A DNA stretch of 64,000 bases from Acidobacteriota bacterium (GTDB taxonomy: Bacteria; Acidobacteriota; Terriglobia; Acidiferrales; UBA7541): NCBI GenBank assembly GCA_013289825.1, contig JABCZF010000009.1, forward strand, positions 62,001 through 126,000, written 5' to 3'. This document shows positions 1 to 8,900 of this stretch, piece after piece. Both the position numbers and the translations under genes were made by a program. How positions within the stretch are numbered: the first letter of the stretch is position 1; each line of letters opens with the position of its first letter. The notes beneath the pieces are model-generated. The model saw nothing but the letters and a program-made list of their open reading frames with translations. It ran no database searches and was not told the DNA's origin.

Positions 1-424
1 AAGGGCGCCGAAAGGAATTGTAGACCTTGGCGAGTGGGAGTTGGTGGAGGACTCGGCCTTCGACGTAGGCGATGCCCCGGGAGGTGACCACCCAGATTCG
101 GCCGGTCGGAGCAAGAACGAGCTGGCCTACATTGCTGCTGGGTAAGCCCTGCTCGAGACCGAAGCGCAGAACATGATTGCCATCGAAGCGCAGGAGGCCG
201 TCGTGCGTCCCGATCCAGATGAAGCCGTCCTGGTCTTGCAGGATACAGGAAGGTGTCAAAGAGCCGAGACCGATGTTTTCGCCGACGCGCTGGAAGAGGT
301 AGTGCGGCCTGCGGGGCAGTGAAAGCACAGACGTCTCGGCGGGCTTGGCCTCCGCGCAAAGGGGACCGAAAACCAGAACTGCCAAGATCATCGGGAAAAA
401 GGCGGCGGAAGTCTTGCTCCGCAT
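1..424 (-). CDS. Two-component regulator beta-propeller protein, N-terminal part (cut by window edge)
   Basis: The minus strand reads open from an ATG at 422-424 to the window edge, about 141 residues without a stop. It starts with a signal peptide (hydrophobic core about residues 10-24, then AEAK). Next come repeats of the Reg_prop kind: a DGFIWIGTHDGLLRFDG motif near residues 70-86 and a second blade with GRIWVVTSRGIAYVEG. Such blades form the periplasmic sensor of large hybrid histidine kinases or of diguanylate-cyclase and LytTR sensors. The output domain lies outside the window, so the full architecture is unknown. A short inverted repeat (ACACT/AGTGT, 427-446) lies just upstream of the start. 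Confidence 0.75.
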   Translation of the reverse strand, partial: MRSKTSAAFFPMILAVLVFGPLCAEAKPAETSVLSLPRRPHYLFQRVGENIGLGSLTPSCILQDQDGFIWIGTHDGLLRFDGNHVLRFGLEQGLPSSNVGQLVLAPTGRIWVVTSRGIAYVEGRVLHQLPLAKVYNSFRRP

Positions 425-1074
425 GAACACTCCGGGAATGCAGTGTAATAGTTTACCGTGAGGGTAGGCGGGACGGGTGGAGTGGTCCCAAAACGATAAT
501 GGCGGATTGTGAGGACTTAAGGGGACGGAAGTCCCCTTCAGGGAGAGAAGGATGTCAAAACCCGGCTTGGCCTCCGGGGCTATCCCATTCGCCGCTGCCT
601 CATCGCTGAAGGGACGCTGGTTTTGCGGGATGGCTTCGGTGGCTTCCCTCGTACAGTTTACACTCCCCTTACATCGGGCGAGGACCCTATATCCCGGCCT
701 GAAGCACCGAGGCCTTACGGCTGCACGGCCGGCGACCGGCTCCCGGTGACGCCCAGCGCCCTCCAAGTTCGACCGGCAGGAAACGCTGACGCTTTCCTTC
801 TTCGCATGAAATTTTCAAACCCTCAGCCTGCCGCGCCGATAGGCAAGGGGAAAAAGCGCTAACGCTGGGGACTCCGCGTCCGACGAAGTCGCGGCCATGA
901 ATCTACTCTTCCCAATTTCAGAAGCCGGAGGTCGGCGGGAGCATTTTGGGGAGACGTGTGTCCCGGACGCGGTCCTGCACCTTTCGTGGTTCGAGTAGCG
1001 CTGGTGACTGCCTTGCACTGAGAAGGCGGACTGCCGAGCGCGTTCGCCAGGCCTTTTTTGACAAAGGCGGTAAC
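425..1074. other. Gene-free stretch with a hairpin and one dispersed-repeat copy
   Basis: About 650 bases without a convincing gene. Open frames here lack ribosome sites and resemble no family. It holds a perfect 8-bp stem, AAGGGGAC (519-526) and GTCCCCTT (531-538), closed by a GGAA tetraloop of the GNRA type. No T-run follows on either strand, so it is not an obvious terminator. It also holds one copy (686-722) of a short element seen again at 42470-42509. Confidence 0.5.
686..722 (+). repeat. Short dispersed repeat, copy A
   Basis: The segment reads CC-TATATCC-CGGCCT, a variable spacer, then CCGAGGC-TTACGGCT. It matches 42470-42509 with a few substitutions and small gaps. Both copies lie outside genes. 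The arms GGCC and GCCG/CGGC allow only weak pairing. It may be a genome-wide repeat or the edge of a lost mobile element. Confidence 0.4.
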
Positions 1075-1494
1075 ATGTGTCACAGTACAGATATGACACT
1101 GTTCCGCCTGAGTCTGCGTCCGGGCGAATCCATCTTCGACCAGCTAGTGTTTGCGGCGAAGAAGGCTTTCGTCAGCGGTGAACTAGAGACCGGCCAGGCA
1201 TTCCCCTCTGTCCGAACGCTCGCGGCGGAGTTCAAAATCCACCCAAACACGGCCCACAAGGTTGTGCAGCACCTGATTCAGGAGCGCTGGCTCGAAGCGC
1301 GCCCCGGGATTGGAACGGTGGTCGCCGAGATTCCCGAGCCGCGGCGGGGTGACCGGAAGCGTCTTCTGGGCCGCGAGGTGGAGCAACTCGTGGTCGAGGC
1401 CCAGCGTTTGGAACTCGATATCGACGAAGTTATCGAAGCCATCGAAGACCAATGGGCAAAGCTCAAAATGCCTGAGGAGGTCAGCCGGAAATGA
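1075..1494 (+). CDS. GntR-family (YtrA subfamily) transcriptional regulator
   Basis: 139 residues. A winged-helix GntR DNA-binding domain covers about residues 10-80, including FPSVRTLAAEFKIHPNTAHK (recognition helix) and the wing RPGIGTVV. A short C-terminal helical tail follows instead of a ligand-binding domain, which is typical of the YtrA subfamily. These proteins repress the ABC transporter encoded just downstream. The ATG at 1075 is preferred because AAAGGCGG lies a few bases upstream. An ATG at 1093 would give a more usual N-terminus (MTLFRLSLRPG) and cannot be excluded. The stop overlaps the next gene in ATGA, so the two are translationally coupled. An inverted repeat over the start suggests autorepression. 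Confidence 0.85.
   Translation: MCHSTDMTLFRLSLRPGESIFDQLVFAAKKAFVSGELETGQAFPSVRTLAAEFKIHPNTAHKVVQHLIQERWLEARPGIGTVVAEIPEPRRGDRKRLLGREVEQLVVEAQRLELDIDEVIEAIEDQWAKLKMPEEVSRK
1077..1099 (+). promoter_or_regulatory. Candidate YtrA-type operator (GTGTCA-N11-TGACAC)
   Basis: Two perfectly inverted 6-bp arms, GTGTCA (1077-1082) and TGACAC (1094-1099), flank 11 bases and overlap both possible start codons of the GntR gene. A -35-like TTGACA lies at 1058-1063. The position fits a site where the regulator blocks its own transcription. This is inferred from position and symmetry. Confidence 0.5.
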
Positions 1495-2384
1495 TCCGCG
1501 TGGAAAATCTTTGGAAGAAATTCGGGCGTTTCGACGCGCTTCGCGGATTAGGTTTCCATGTGCCCGAAGGAAGCGCCTTCGCGCTGATCGGCGCAAACGG
1601 AGCAGGGAAGACCACGACCATCAAAATCCTGATGAACATCCTCGAGCCGACGCGTGGAAGCGCGACGCTGCTGGGCGTCGATTCGCGGAAAATCTCACCC
1701 CGGGAACTTCGACAGATCGGGTACGTCTCCGAAAACCAGGATATGCCGTCACGGTTGACCGTCGAGGAGTATGTAGCCTATCTGCGGCCGTTCTATCCTA
1801 CGTGGGACCGCGATCTGGAAGCTTCGATCGCGCTTCAATTGCGGTTGCCGCTCGAGCGAAAGATCGGCGACCTGTCCCATGGCATGCGCCTGAAGATGGC
1901 GCTGATGTGCGCGCTGCCGTTCCGGCCCAAGCTGCTCATTCTGGACGAGCCTTTCAGCGGGCTCGACCCGCTGGTGCGGGATGAATTCATGGAAGGCCTG
2001 CTCGAGCAGGCCGGCGAAATGACCATCCTCGTCTCGTCGCACGAACTGGGCGAAATTGACGGAGTCGCAACGCACGTGGCCTTCCTCGATGAAGGTCAGC
2101 TGCTGTTTCAGGAATCGATGAGCGAGCTGACGGGCCGTTTCCGCGAAGTGCATGTCACGCTCGAAATCGAAGCGGCGCGACCGGCTCAGATGCCTAAGGA
2201 GTGGTTAGAAATGCGGGCCATCGGACGCGTGCTGACGTTTGTCGACACGCGGTTCGACGAAAACGGTCTGAATGAGCGGATTCGTTCGCGAATCGGAGGT
2301 GTGCGCGGCATCGACGCGCAGCCCATGGTGCTGCGATCCATCTTTACGACCCTGGCGCGCGCGGCCCGCGACGGCCGAACGTAA
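1491..2384 (+). CDS. ABC transporter ATP-binding protein
   Basis: 297 residues. The nucleotide-binding domain covers about residues 1-220: Walker A GANGAGKT (34-41), Q-loop SENQDM (Q83), a degenerate signature LSHGM (128-132), Walker B LLILDEP (148-154), and the H-loop SSHE (H184). The remaining 70 residues are a C-terminal extension common in CcmA/YtrB-type exporters. It starts inside the regulator's stop codon, and the likely permease follows 17 bases after it, so the three genes form a regulator-ATPase-permease operon. The substrate is unknown; antibiotic or envelope-stress export is the usual role of such operons. Confidence 0.88.
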   Translation: MIRVENLWKKFGRFDALRGLGFHVPEGSAFALIGANGAGKTTTIKILMNILEPTRGSATLLGVDSRKISPRELRQIGYVSENQDMPSRLTVEEYVAYLRPFYPTWDRDLEASIALQLRLPLERKIGDLSHGMRLKMALMCALPFRPKLLILDEPFSGLDPLVRDEFMEGLLEQAGEMTILVSSHELGEIDGVATHVAFLDEGQLLFQESMSELTGRFREVHVTLEIEAARPAQMPKEWLEMRAIGRVLTFVDTRFDENGLNERIRSRIGGVRGIDAQPMVLRSIFTTLARAARDGRT

Positions 2385-2401
2385 GCGAAAGGCAGGCGGA
2401 A

Positions 2402-3970
2402 ATGGTCTGGCACATTTTCAAAAAGGACTGGAAGTTGGCTTGGGTGTTTGTGCTCCTTGTGTCTGTGATCCATTGGATGGATGCGGCGATCATCCACAAA
2501 CTGGGCTTGTTCGGTGAAGACCCCACGCTCGGGATGCTGGCTGAAGTTCTCCCGGTATTGGCGATTTTCGCGAGCATGTTTCTGATTGCCGCGATCGTTC
2601 ATCTGGATCCCATTCCCGGCGTGCGCCAAGACTGGCTAGCGCGGCCCATCGCCCGGCGCGATTTGGTGCTAGAAAAGTTTCTATTTGTGGTGCTCATGGT
2701 GAATGGTCCGATCCTCGCGGAGGTCCTGCTTCAAGGGCTTGCCAACGGGTTTTCTTTCCGCCTCTCTCTCCTGGCCGCGGCGTGGCAAACGGAGTTCCTT
2801 TTTTTCGCATTCACCTTGCCACTCTTCAGTTTTGCGTCGGTAACGCAAAACATGACGCAAGCGTTCATTCTGGGCTCCGGTTGCGCCTTCTTAATCGGCA
2901 TGTTCACGACGGTCGCGAGCGATCTGAATGGCCGCGCGCACGGCACGCTGGAACCCCTCCCGTGGAGCGGAGTCGGCTGGGTCGGAGAAACGGCGCGGTT
3001 CGTCCTAGTCGTGGCCGCAGCTATCACCATTCTTGGGCTTCAGTATTTCCGGAGAAAGACGCTCGTCTCGCGGTTCCTGGTTGCCCTGTTCGGTTTTATG
3101 ATTCTGGCAACACTGTTTCTTCCGTGGAAGCCCGCTTTCGCCATCGAGCAGAAACTCTCGCCGAAACCCAACGCCGGAAGAGATGCGGTTGTGGCTTTTG
3201 ACTCCGGCCTGGGAAAATTCCGATCGCCCTCCGGATTGCGTGCTTCCTCGGAACAGCGTCGGCGATACAACGTAGGGGAACACGCGAGCGTGTTCTTGCC
3301 TCTCGAGGTTGCCGGTATCCACACCGACGCTTTTCTGCTAACCGACCGCGTGGAAGTGCGCTTTATCAGCATGGACGGAAAAATCGCGTTCCACGGAATA
3401 GGCGAGGAGGTTGAAGTGGCTAAAGAGGGCCCCAACGCGGTCGCCGACCCCATCTATCAAGAGATCCAGCTACCCACATCGGTCTATCGAGACACTAAGG
3501 ATCAGCCGGTTCGCGCTCAAGTTGACTATTCATTGACGCTCTTCAGACTGCGGGGGTCTTACTCGATACCCGCATTGGGCGGTGACGAGCGCATGCCAGA
3601 CTTCGGTTGGTGCGAGACGAAAATGAATGAGGCGGAAACGGCCGTTGAACTTCGCTGCATGCAGCCGGGCAAGGGACCAACCTGTGCGACGCTGTTTCTT
3701 GAAAATAAGGCGACCGGACAAAGAAATCCGGTGAGATCTTCCTGTCACGGCGATTATTCGCCCTATTCCGGGTGGTATACGGGTGACAATATGGCGCAGT
3801 TTGGGGCCAACATTCCGTTCCGCGACAGCTCCGGCCTGGCTAAGTTTCCGGTCGACGGCCCGCAGCTTCCGCAATCACGCGTGGTCATTCGAGTGTACGA
3901 GCCGGAAGATCACTTCACGCGCTCGCTTACGATTCCCGAGATCAGGTTAAAAGATTGGGAAGCGCAATAG
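2402..3970 (+). CDS. ABC-type membrane protein with large C-terminal soluble domain
   Basis: 522 residues. The first 240 hold about six or seven hydrophobic helices, for example around residues 12-30, 42-62, 95-120, 125-160, 195-215 and 222-240. The motif LDPIPGVRQDWLARPIARRD after the second helix resembles ABC-2 type permeases. Residues from about 245 to the end are soluble and probably extracytoplasmic, with no recognised domain. The gene follows the ATPase closely and shares its strand, so it probably encodes the membrane half of that transporter. Its C-terminal half has no family assignment from reading alone. Confidence 0.75.
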   Translation: MVWHIFKKDWKLAWVFVLLVSVIHWMDAAIIHKLGLFGEDPTLGMLAEVLPVLAIFASMFLIAAIVHLDPIPGVRQDWLARPIARRDLVLEKFLFVVLMVNGPILAEVLLQGLANGFSFRLSLLAAAWQTEFLFFAFTLPLFSFASVTQNMTQAFILGSGCAFLIGMFTTVASDLNGRAHGTLEPLPWSGVGWVGETARFVLVVAAAITILGLQYFRRKTLVSRFLVALFGFMILATLFLPWKPAFAIEQKLSPKPNAGRDAVVAFDSGLGKFRSPSGLRASSEQRRRYNVGEHASVFLPLEVAGIHTDAFLLTDRVEVRFISMDGKIAFHGIGEEVEVAKEGPNAVADPIYQEIQLPTSVYRDTKDQPVRAQVDYSLTLFRLRGSYSIPALGGDERMPDFGWCETKMNEAETAVELRCMQPGKGPTCATLFLENKATGQRNPVRSSCHGDYSPYSGWYTGDNMAQFGANIPFRDSSGLAKFPVDGPQLPQSRVVIRVYEPEDHFTRSLTIPEIRLKDWEAQ

Positions 3971-4016
3971 GGCTACCGCCTCGCATGTTTATACGCCGAC
4001 GCACTGCCGGAGGAAT

Positions 4017-5654
4017 TCAGAAGCCGGGGGCGCCGGTGGCGGCGGGGCGCATTTCTGGGGCGTTCACGCCGAAGCGCAGATGGGCGAAGTAGGTTTGGCC
4101 GAGGGACATCAGGCCGGTGTACAGGTAGCCCCACACGAAGAGCAGCAGAAAGGGGATCGTGGCGTAATTCTCGTTGCTGGCGGCGTACACAATGGTGCCT
4201 GCAAAGTACAGACCCAGCAGGACTTCGGCGTAGGGCATCCAGCCGGCTTTGTTTTTGTATTTTTTCTCGACGAAGGAACCTTTTTTGCCTGCGATATTGA
4301 ATTTGGGGGTGCGAGCGAACTCGCTTTTCCTGCCGACAATCGCTTCGAGGACTGCTTGCGCGTTGCGAACGGAAATGCCGATGCCGGTGGCCATGACGAA
4401 GGGCATGTACAGAAACGTGCGCCACCAGTTCTTCGGGCGGAGCTCCCTTTGCGCGACGATGTAGAAACTCGAGATGGAGCAGGTGGACGCGAGGAAAAGA
4501 GGGAGATCGATGACCAGCATCTGGAACCAGCCTTGATAGAAGCGGACGATCATGGCGGGCAGAAGCATCGCGGAAAAAAGTACCATGAGCGGGTAGCTGA
4601 TATTGGCGGTGAGATGGAAAAACGCTTCCGCTTTGACGTGCCAGGGGGCGTCGGACTGCATAACGCGGGGGAGGATTTTTTTCGCGGTTTGCATCAGGCC
4701 CTTGGCCCAGCGGGCTTGTTGGGCTTTGAAGCCGTTCATATCCACTGGCAACTCGGAAGCGCACTCGATCTGCGGGAGGTAGAGAAACTTCCAGCCCTTG
4801 AGCTGCGCGCGATAGGAAAGATCGGTGTCTTCGGTGAGCGTGTCATGCTCCCAGCCGCCGGCTTCTTCGATGGCCTTGCGGCGCCAGACACCCGCTGTGC
4901 CGTTGAAATTGAAGAAGGTGCCGCGGCGGGAACGCGCGCCATGTTCGACAACGAAGTGGCCGTCGAGAAGGATGGTTTCGACCTGCGTAAGGAGTGAGTA
5001 ATCACGATTCAGGTAGGTCCAGCGAGTCTGGACCATGCCGATTTTGGGGCCGCTCGCTGGATCGACGAAATACGGTATGGTGCGCCGCAGAAAGTCGGGC
5101 TCGGGAATGAAATCGGCGTCGAAGATGGCGATGTATTCGCCTTCGGAAGTCTTCAGGCCGTTTTCGAGAGCGCCAGCTTTATAGCCTTCGCGTTTCGAGC
5201 GGTGGATATAGACAATGGGCAGGCCTTGCGCGGCGTGGCGTTCGACGCAGGCGCTGGCGACCTCCGAAGTTTCGTCGGTGGAATCGTCAAGGACCTGAAC
5301 GTCCAGCAGTTCGCGCGGGTAATCGAAGCGCGAAACGGCTTCCACCAGGCGTTCGATCACATAGCGCTCGTTGAAGATGGGCAGCTGGACAGTGACCCGG
5401 GGCCAATCGCTAACTTCGGCCGGCGGACCGGGGACGTTTTTCGAATACACGTAATAATCGTAGACCAGCCAGTAGCGGTGGAGGCCGTAGGCAGCGAGGA
5501 CGAAAAGGACCAGGAAGTAGGGAATCATCATCGCGAGGTCGAAAGCATTGGCGTGATAGACGCTCGTGAAAGTACGGTCCGTCAGCTTGTGCCAGTAATG
5601 GCTGAGGGAGGTTTGCGCCGTGAGCACTGTTGCGATGGGGAGAAGGGTGTGCAT
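4017..5654 (-). CDS. Membrane GT2 family glycosyltransferase (cellulose synthase/CslA-like)
   Basis: 545 residues. It has an N-terminal transmembrane helix (about 42-62), a GT-A domain (about 85-320), and a set of C-terminal helices (about 345-400, 415-435 and 480-520). Catalytic motifs of processive family-2 enzymes are present: DDSTDE (123-128), DAD (179-181), TEDTD (274-278, catalytic base) and QQARW (312-316). It would transfer a sugar from a nucleotide sugar at the inner membrane and thread a polysaccharide outward. The closest pattern is glucomannan/mannan synthase-like CslA and bacterial relatives; the sugar is unknown. No other polysaccharide gene is adjacent. Confidence 0.88.
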   Translation of the reverse strand: MHTLLPIATVLTAQTSLSHYWHKLTDRTFTSVYHANAFDLAMMIPYFLVLFVLAAYGLHRYWLVYDYYVYSKNVPGPPAEVSDWPRVTVQLPIFNERYVIERLVEAVSRFDYPRELLDVQVLDDSTDETSEVASACVERHAAQGLPIVYIHRSKREGYKAGALENGLKTSEGEYIAIFDADFIPEPDFLRRTIPYFVDPASGPKIGMVQTRWTYLNRDYSLLTQVETILLDGHFVVEHGARSRRGTFFNFNGTAGVWRRKAIEEAGGWEHDTLTEDTDLSYRAQLKGWKFLYLPQIECASELPVDMNGFKAQQARWAKGLMQTAKKILPRVMQSDAPWHVKAEAFFHLTANISYPLMVLFSAMLLPAMIVRFYQGWFQMLVIDLPLFLASTCSISSFYIVAQRELRPKNWWRTFLYMPFVMATGIGISVRNAQAVLEAIVGRKSEFARTPKFNIAGKKGSFVEKKYKNKAGWMPYAEVLLGLYFAGTIVYAASNENYATIPFLLLFVWGYLYTGLMSLGQTYFAHLRFGVNAPEMRPAATGAPGF

Positions 5655-5971
5655 GTTGGCAACAATTCCCGTTGCTCGCTGATGATGCGCTTCCGCTCTA
5701 TTGTCGCGAGATGATTATAAGGCGGAAGCGCCGACATGCAAAGACAGGAAGAGCGTCCCGACAAGGTCAAAGCCGCCGCTCGTTTTCTGAAGCCCGGCAA
5801 AGGCACCCGTGCCCCTAGTGCTTTCCTAGTATTGATGACCCTACTTTTCCCCACTAGAGTGGCCGACACACGCTACCTGGGAACTCGCCGAGGGTGTCGG
5901 AGCAGCGGTTCTCTCGATCCCACAGAGTCGTGAATTCTGCTCCCAGTGGATTCTCGAAAGGGGAAAACTCA
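5655..5971. other. Divergent intergenic region between GT2 and TonB-dependent receptor
   Basis: About 317 bases between two divergent genes. Apart from the inverted-repeat promoter described separately, nothing is recognisable. An open frame runs into the receptor from 5894, but its first 26 codons look non-native because the signal peptide begins at the GTG at 5972. Confidence 0.5.
5687..5741 (-). promoter_or_regulatory. Promoter of the GT2 gene inside a 10-bp inverted repeat
   Basis: On the minus strand a TATAAT box (5714-5719) lies 16 bases after TTGCAT (5736-5741). The -10 box sits between the arms of a perfect inverted repeat, GCGCTTCCGC (5687-5696) and GCGGAAGCGC (5722-5731), separated by 25 bases. 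The arrangement suggests a regulator site or a leader hairpin at the transcription start. Confidence 0.5.
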
Positions 5972-8900
5972 GTGAAAAAACTGTTCGCTGTATCTCTTTT
6001 CTTAGGGCTTGCGCTGCCCCTCTCTGGCCAGAGCAATTATGGGACTCTTACAGGGACGGTGACGGATGCGCAGCATCTGGCGATTGTGGGAGCGACCATC
6101 CAGCTGACCGCCTCGACGACAGGCGCTATCCGCCGGGCGGTGACGGACCAACACGGCTTCTTCGACGTGCCGGCGCTTCTGCCAGATGATTATGAAGTAA
6201 GAACCGAGGCGTCCGGTTTTCGGCCGGATACGCAATCGTTGCGGCTGGAGGTTGCGCAGAAAATAGCCGTTGAAATCAGCCTGAAAGTCGGCGGTCTGGC
6301 CGAGGACGTGAAAGTTACGGCGCGCAGCGAGGTCTTCGGGACAACCGACGCGAGCGTCGGCGAAGTCGTCGAATCGCAATCCATCCGCGAACTGCCGCTC
6401 AACGGCCGCATGTTGATTGACCTGGTTCTCACCGTTCCCGGCGCCCATGTGGGTTTTGGCGCACAAACGGGATCCACGAATCCTCTTTACTGGCGCCCCG
6501 GCCAACGATCGGCCGTAGTCATAGGGGGCAGCCGGCCGAACGCGAACTTCTTCTTGCTCGATGGGGCCACCAACACCGATCCCACCTTCAACACGCAGAA
6601 TTTGAGCCCCGCTCCCGACGCCGTAAGAGAATTTCAGGTGGAAACAAGCAGCTACACTGCGGACATGGGAGGCGCCGGCGGCGGCCAGATCAACATCGTC
6701 ACTCATTCGGGATCGAGCCAATTCCACGGCACCGCTTACGAATTTCTTCGCAACGGGGCGATGGATGCCAGCACCTTCGAATCCATGGGCAACAATCATC
6801 TGGTGCAAAACAATTTCGGAGGTTCGTTTGGCGGCCCGTTCTTCGGTAAGAAAACGTTTTTCTTTCTCAATTATGAAGGACTGCGGCTCGCTCAAGCAGA
6901 CGCGCAGATCTTGACTGTGCCGACCATGGCTGAAATCCAGGGCGATTTCAGCATGAGCAACGTCAAAATCTATGACCCGACCACCGCCGTTAAGAATCCG
7001 AATTACAATGCCAGCCTGCCGACGGGCCCGGCCAACTTCCCCTACACGCGCAGCCAGTTTCCCAACAATCAAATTCCGGCGAACCGGATCAATCCGCAGC
7101 TCGAAACCTTTCTGCTCGCCTACCTGCCCCAACCGAACATGATGATGACGCCGGGGACTCCAGATTCGAACAATTATCTGGATGTTCGGAACGAATCGCA
7201 TTTCGAGAATCAGGGAACGCTGCGCGTGGATCATAACTTTTCTAGTGGGGACACGCTGCTGGTGCGCTATTCGGCCGGAGGAGAAAACGGATTCTCGCCG
7301 AGCAGCGGGATGACCTCCACGACGGAAAACCTGCCGGGGTTCGGCGTGAATTTCGACAATCTGTCCCAGCAGGGGGTGGGCTCGTGGAATCACATTTTCT
7401 CGAGCAGCCAAGTCAACACCGTCTCGGTTGCGGTTTCGCGTCTCTCGATGGACCGCGCTTCACAGAATGACGGGGTAAACGACCTCGTGGGCCAGTTGGG
7501 CATCCAGGGAGTCGGTTTTGGCGGAAAGAACGCTTGGGGCGCCCCGTGGTTTGCAGCGCAAGGCTACACCGGGATTGGCGACACCTTTGCCGCAACACCC
7601 ATGCATGCCTGGGACACCACGGCCGAAGTCCGGGACGCCTATTCCTGGCAGCGCGGGCGCCATGGAATAAAATTTGGCGGGGATATTCACCGTTATTTCT
7701 GGCCCATGTGGGGCTTCTTCCAGAATCGTGGTTACTACCAATATACCAACGGCTACACCACCGAGTTTGGTTTCAACGATGGCTCTGGTTCCGGGCTCGC
7801 CAGCATGCTGCTGAGCCTGCCCACCGTGAAGCAACGGCAGGCGGGAATCCCCCAGATGGACTTGCGCGCGTGGGGGATGGCGGGCTTCGCCGAAGATAGC
7901 TGGCAGGTTACGTCGACGACCACACTCAACTTTGGCCTTCGCTACGAGTATTCTAGTCCTCTCTACGACACCGAGAACACCAACTCAAATCTGATTTTTC
8001 AGAACGGGACCCCCTCGGCATTTGTGGGCGGCGAGCTGGGATATCCGAAGGGGCTGATGTACGCCAACAAGCACAACTTTGCGCCAAGGTTCGGAATCGC
8101 GAAGAACCTTCCCGGTCGCGGCCTTGTTTTTCGCGCGGCTTACGGAATTTTCTATACCCCCGTGGATCTAAACACGTGGTGCAACCAGCGCCACAACGTC
8201 CCGTATGTCTTCCCGGAAACGCAGCAAGCGGATAACTTCACCCCTCCGGCTGCGCTCTTTGCCAGCGGATTGAATTTCGCTGCGCCGGTGCTTGGCACTG
8301 GGGTATTGACCCCCACGACCGTGAGTTTCACCGCATTCGATCCTCATTCGCCAGCACAATACGTTCAGCAGTGGAACGGTTCCGTGGGGAAGAGTTTTGG
8401 GCAGAACACTTCCGTTGAAATGGGCTACCTGGGATCTCGTGGTTATCACCTCCAGCGCGCGCACTTGATCAACAATACGCTGCCCGGGCCGGGCCCTCTT
8501 GGGCCGCGTCGGCCGTTCAAGACCGTCACCTTTGTGCCCGGCACGGTGTTGACGCCCGGCAGCACCCCGGCGGTAGTGCAAGGCCTGACGTTCCCGGTCA
8601 GCACCATCAACCTGCTGGAGAACTCCGCGCAAAGCTGGTACGACGCGGGGTACATAAACGTGCGCCGCCGGTATTCTCACGGGCTCAGCCTGCTGGCCAA
8701 CTACACGTTTGCCAAGAATCTAACCAACGCGCCTGATTTCCGTTCGCCCATGGACGAGTCCGCCATACCGCAAAACAACAACAATCTGAATGCGGAAAAG
8801 GGGCCAGGGTGTGACGTCCGGCATCGCTTCGCACTCAGCAGCGTGTACGATATTCCTGCCTATCGGGGACGCGCGTGGGCGCAATGGGTGACAGAGAACT

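Noticed and set aside
552..862. Two overlapping short frames in the first gap
   Set aside because: No homology-like pattern, no ribosome site, and they cross the repeat.
4080..4997. 305-codon frame antisense to the GT2 gene
   Set aside because: Shadow of a motif-rich gene, without support of its own.
6002..7411. 469-codon open frame antisense to the TonB-dependent receptor
   Set aside because: It mirrors the codon pattern of a GC-rich gene, has no ribosome site and resembles no family.
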